Below are positions 13,841 to 15,978 of a stretch of DNA of 15,978 nt, in pieces (the stretch's first letter is position 1; the number at the start of each line of letters is the position of its first letter). The notes below the pieces were generated by a model. It saw only the letters and a list, made by a program, of their open reading frames with translations. It had not been told where the DNA came from and did no database searches. Origin of the DNA: JBCBEX01 sp038528235 (GTDB taxonomy: Bacteria; Bacteroidota; Rhodothermia; Rhodothermales; Rubricoccaceae); assembly GCA_038528235.1 (NCBI GenBank), contig JBCBEX010000093.1:1-15978 (forward strand), read 5' to 3'. The translations under genes and the position numbers were made by a program.

Positions 13841-13875
13841 AAAACGGCCCGTACATCGCGTACGGGCCGTTTTTT
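13841..13875 (+). terminator. Rho-independent terminator of tRNA-Ala
   Basis: A 14-bp perfect stem, AAAACGGCCCGTAC (13841-13854) with GTACGGGCCGTTTT (13860-13873), has the loop ATCGC and a run of six T residues at 13870-13875. It begins five bases after the tRNA. The mirrored A tract means it could also stop transcription from the right on the minus strand. Confidence 0.93.
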
Positions 13876-13952
13876 CGTTGCAACGTCCCGTAGCCTGTTG
13901 CCGACCTCTTTGAGGCTGCATCGTGGTTTTTCGGGGAGCATCCCCCCTGGTT

Positions 13953-13966
13953 GTGCGGGCCCGCAC
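13953..13966. repeat. Perfect 14-bp palindrome
   Basis: GTGCGGGCCCGCAC is self-complementary over its full length and lies about 300 bp upstream of the sigma factor gene. With no loop it suits a dimeric protein-binding site better than an RNA hairpin. GC-rich DNA produces such palindromes by chance more often, so the role is uncertain. Confidence 0.4.
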
Positions 13967-14166
13967 CGACGCAGCGGTTCGCTGGCACGCTTCCTTCTAA
14001 GCGTGGATAGCCCAGTCCCATGCGCTCGATGCCTGTCTGAAGCCGCCATCGACTCCGTCTGTGTCGTGACGTGCGCATGCGACGGGTAGTGTTACGGAAT
14101 CCTACGAGGTCGACGACGGGCACCCTTCGGGTAGGCCCCCACTAAATCGACGCTTCCACTTTTCCC

Positions 14167-14184
14167 GTTTGCCCGCGTGCAAAC
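14167..14184. promoter_or_regulatory. GTTTGC-N6-GCAAAC dyad upstream of ECF sigma gene
   Basis: The perfect inverted repeat GTTTGC (14167-14172) / GCAAAC (14179-14184), with a 6-base CCGCGT spacer, is centred about 88 bp upstream of the sigma factor ATG. Its size and spacing resemble an operator for a dimeric helix-turn-helix regulator. It is the most AT-containing dyad in the spacer. The binding factor is unknown. Confidence 0.35.
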
Positions 14185-14263
14185 CTAGGCCGTTTCTTTC
14201 CTGCTCTAGGCGGCGCCACAGATCGCCTCGACCCACTCCAGCGGCCCTACCCACCCCGTCCTC

Positions 14264-14779
14264 ATGGACAAGGAGACGTTCGATCACCTCATGAGCCTGG
14301 CCTACGAGGAACTCACCCGCCTGGCCCGAACGGTGCGCCGAGGCGAAGCCAACGCCACCCTCAGCACCGGGTCGCTCGTCCACGAAGCCTACCTCCGGCT
14401 GATCCAGGCGGAAGACCTCGACGTCGAGTCGCAGGTCCACCTCAAACACCTGCTCGCCCAGGTGATGCGGCGCATCCTGGTAGACGCCGCCCGGCAGCGC
14501 GCAACGAGACGCAAAGGAGGCGACCTCCACCGCGTCACGCTCGACCGCGACCTCGTGGCTTCTGGCATCCACCTCGATGAGACGCTGGCCTTCGACGAGG
14601 CGTTGAAGGCGCTCGAACGTGATCATCCTCGCTGGGCCCGGACCGTCGAAATGCGCTTCTTCGGGGGCTACACGATCCCTGAAACCGCGCACCTGCTCGG
14701 CGTCGGCGAGCGTACGGTGTCGCGCGAGTGGACGCAGGCCAAAGGCTGGCTCAACGCCTGGCAACGCAAGCATTCCTGA
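14264..14779 (+). CDS. ECF-type RNA polymerase sigma factor (Sigma70_ECF / TIGR02999-like)
   Basis: This 171-residue sigma factor has region 2 at about residues 10-80 (STGSLVHEAYLRL, then HLKHLLAQVMRRILVDAARQ) and region 4 at about 110-165 (RWARTVEMRFFGGYTIPETA, then LLGVGERTVSREWTQAKGWL). The 'LVHEAYLRL' and 'ARxRRxxKRGG'-like pattern (here ARQRATRRKGG) is typical of the PF07638/TIGR02999 family, whose members usually sit beside large Ser/Thr kinases with no classical transmembrane anti-sigma factor. That is the case here, with the kinase gene starting 18 bp after the stop codon. The factor would direct RNA polymerase to its own promoters, with activity probably coupled to the kinase. The ATG at 14264 gives the usual short N-terminus. 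Confidence 0.93.
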   Translation: MDKETFDHLMSLAYEELTRLARTVRRGEANATLSTGSLVHEAYLRLIQAEDLDVESQVHLKHLLAQVMRRILVDAARQRATRRKGGDLHRVTLDRDLVASGIHLDETLAFDEALKALERDHPRWARTVEMRFFGGYTIPETAHLLGVGERTVSREWTQAKGWLNAWQRKHS

Positions 14780-14797
14780 CGCACACGCTGCTCTCTC

Positions 14798-15978
14798 ATG
14801 CCACCCCCACCGGAGCGTCTACGCACCTTTCTTCACGACACCCAGGCGCTCTCTCCCAAAGAACAAGCCCGCGAGTTGGAGGCGGCGGCCGAACACGACC
14901 CGGCATTGGAGCAGGCGCTTCGTACGCTCGCCGCTACCCGCGACATCGACCTGGACGCGCCGGGAGGCTTTGGCGCGCTCATGGAGGCAGGCCTGCCCAT
15001 GATGGCCCAGAATGTCTTCGGGTATGACGCCGCGATGCCGGACTACGTGGGCCCGTACGCCCTGCTTCGGGTGTTGGGCGAGGGCGGCATGGGAACGGTG
15101 TATCTCGGTGAACGCACCGACCCCGACCGCATCGTCGCAGTCAAGATGCTCCGCGACGCGACGCTCTCACCGGCACGGCTCGCCCAGTTTGAGCGCGAGC
15201 AGCAGACACTAGCGGATCTCTCTCACCCTTCTATCGCACACCTGTACGACGCGGGAGTGCACAACACCGGAGGCGTCGCGGACGACGATGAGACCGCACC
15301 GCAGGGCACGCCGTTTTTCGTCATGGAGTACGTCGAGGGCGCACCGATCACGGCGGTTTGTGCCGAGCGACGCTCCTCGGTCCAGGAACGCTTGCGCCTG
15401 TTCCGCGCCGTGTGCGAGGCCGTCCGCTACGCGCACCGGCAGGCGATTCTCCATCGGGACCTGAAGCCCTCCAACGTCTACGTCTCACCGGGCCCCGACG
15501 GGAACCCCACGGTCAAGCTGCTCGACTTCGGCATCGCCCGGCATCTCGACTCGCTCGGCCACGAGGGCGACGAATCTGGGGCGGTCGACGACCTTCGGCT
15601 CATGACGCCCGCGTACGCGGCACCCGAACAGCTTCGCGGCGACGCGCTCGGCACCTACACCGACGTCTATGCCCTCGGCGTGTTGCTCTATGAGTTGCTA
15701 GCCGGGCGACACCCGTATGACTTGAACGGTACGGCGGCTGAGGTGAAACGGGCGCTGCTCGAAGCCGAGCCGCCGCCGCCATCCCGGCCGGCTAGGACAG
15801 CCTCCGAGGACGCGGCACCGCCTGACGCAGCTTCGCTGAGTGCTGCCGCGTGGGCCGATCTCGATGCGATCTGCCTGATGGCGATGGAGCGGGACCCAAC
15901 CCGGCGCTATGCTTCGGTGGAAGCGCTCCTGCGTGACCTCGACCAGTTCGCGTCCAACCGCCCTCTTGACGCTCGGCC
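14798..15978 (+). CDS. Ser/Thr protein kinase, N-terminal part (cut by window end)
   Basis: The frame is open from the ATG at 14798 to the window edge (393 residues, no stop). Residues 1-80 form an acidic helical region typical of sigma-linked kinases (SPKEQARELEAAAEHDPALE). A complete Hanks-type kinase domain follows: glycine loop GEGGMGTVYLGE (94-105), ATP-binding Lys116 (VAVKML), catalytic loop HRDLKPSN (219-226), DFG at 243-245, activation segment TPAYAAPEQ (270-278) and YTDVYALGVLLYELLAG (287-303). All catalytic residues are present, so it should be active. A small Asp/Gly-rich insertion occurs at about 157-170. Relatives continue with a transmembrane helix and TPR repeats, which would lie beyond the window. 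It is co-transcribed with the sigma factor and probably regulates it or responds to the same signal. Confidence 0.93.
   Translation, partial: MPPPPERLRTFLHDTQALSPKEQARELEAAAEHDPALEQALRTLAATRDIDLDAPGGFGALMEAGLPMMAQNVFGYDAAMPDYVGPYALLRVLGEGGMGTVYLGERTDPDRIVAVKMLRDATLSPARLAQFEREQQTLADLSHPSIAHLYDAGVHNTGGVADDDETAPQGTPFFVMEYVEGAPITAVCAERRSSVQERLRLFRAVCEAVRYAHRQAILHRDLKPSNVYVSPGPDGNPTVKLLDFGIARHLDSLGHEGDESGAVDDLRLMTPAYAAPEQLRGDALGTYTDVYALGVLLYELLAGRHPYDLNGTAAEVKRALLEAEPPPPSRPARTASEDAAPPDAASLSAAAWADLDAICLMAMERDPTRRYASVEALLRDLDQFASNRPLDAR

Larger units (their letters stand above)
13876..14263. other. 388-bp intergenic region before the sigma factor
   Basis: I see no gene here. The open frames on both strands that overlap it run through the tRNA or have no domain character. 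The region holds a perfect 14-bp palindrome (13953-13966), a small GGGGA-GCA-TCCCC hairpin (13933-13945), a hairpin around ACCCTTCGGGT near 14122-14132 and a GTTTGC/GCAAAC dyad (14167-14184). The promoter of the sigma factor-kinase operon should be here, but I find no TAnnTTTG element. Confidence 0.5.

Noticed and set aside
13778..14123. Small open frames on both strands overlapping the tRNA (SGSNPLCST on plus, SGFEPLTSTMPL on minus)
   Set aside because: These peptides are the usual spurious translations of tRNA T-arm sequence; the tRNA cloverleaf explains the DNA.
14102..14773. 223-residue minus-strand open frame
   Set aside because: It is antisense to the ECF sigma factor gene, which has unambiguous region 2 and region 4 motifs.

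Overview
The window reads as chromosomal DNA from a GC-rich member of the Rhodothermota/Bacteroidota side of the tree (Rhodothermales-like). This is an inference from three things. The solitary tRNA-Ala gene has a Bacteroidota-type TAnnTTTG -7 element. An ECF sigma factor of the Sigma70_ECF/TIGR02999 type sits directly upstream of a large Ser/Thr kinase. The histidine kinase has an AHQLGTPLSS-type H-box, which I associate with this group. Start codons mostly lack a clear Shine-Dalgarno sequence. No phage, transposase or CRISPR array is visible, and most genes are core or ordinary accessory genes.

Layout. 1-353 has no convincing gene. 354-947 (+) is a MarC-family membrane protein. It converges on a minus-strand series: a short-chain dehydrogenase (1009-1782), a hemolysin III/PAQR-type membrane protein (1865-2647) and a tight three-gene membrane operon (4434 down to 2832: holin-X/YqjE-like, YqjD/DUF3618-like, four-helix protein). 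A divergent stand-alone Nfu N-terminal-domain protein (4598-4876, +) meets, tail to tail at a perfect hairpin, a LuxC-type acyl-CoA reductase homologue that contains no cysteine (4891-5946, -). Upstream of that lies a GMC oxidoreductase (6057-7712, -). After a 327-bp divergent spacer comes a lipoprotein FKBP-type prolyl isomerase (8040-8774, +) with a strong terminator. Next is a minus-strand run, transcribed thrA (AK-HSD fusion) -> sensor histidine kinase -> adk. The thrA/kinase gap is filled by an AT-rich heptad-repeat element with mirror symmetry. A tRNA-Ala(GGC) with its own promoter and terminator follows, then a roughly 390-bp spacer with dyads, and finally the ECF sigma factor and a Ser/Thr protein kinase cut by the window edge.

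Functional picture. thrA supplies the first and third enzymes of the aspartate-to-threonine/methionine route, and adk is central nucleotide metabolism. The histidine kinase between them has no neighbouring response regulator. The three-gene membrane operon resembles the enterobacterial yqjD-yqjE arrangement. The sigma factor-kinase pair is a typical signalling module in which phosphorylation probably feeds into transcription.

The items most worth a second look are the cysteine-free LuxC homologue, the convergent heptad arrays at 11037-11112, the dyads ahead of the sigma factor-kinase pair and the membrane-protein trio. I do not see clear proof of a wholly new multi-gene system.
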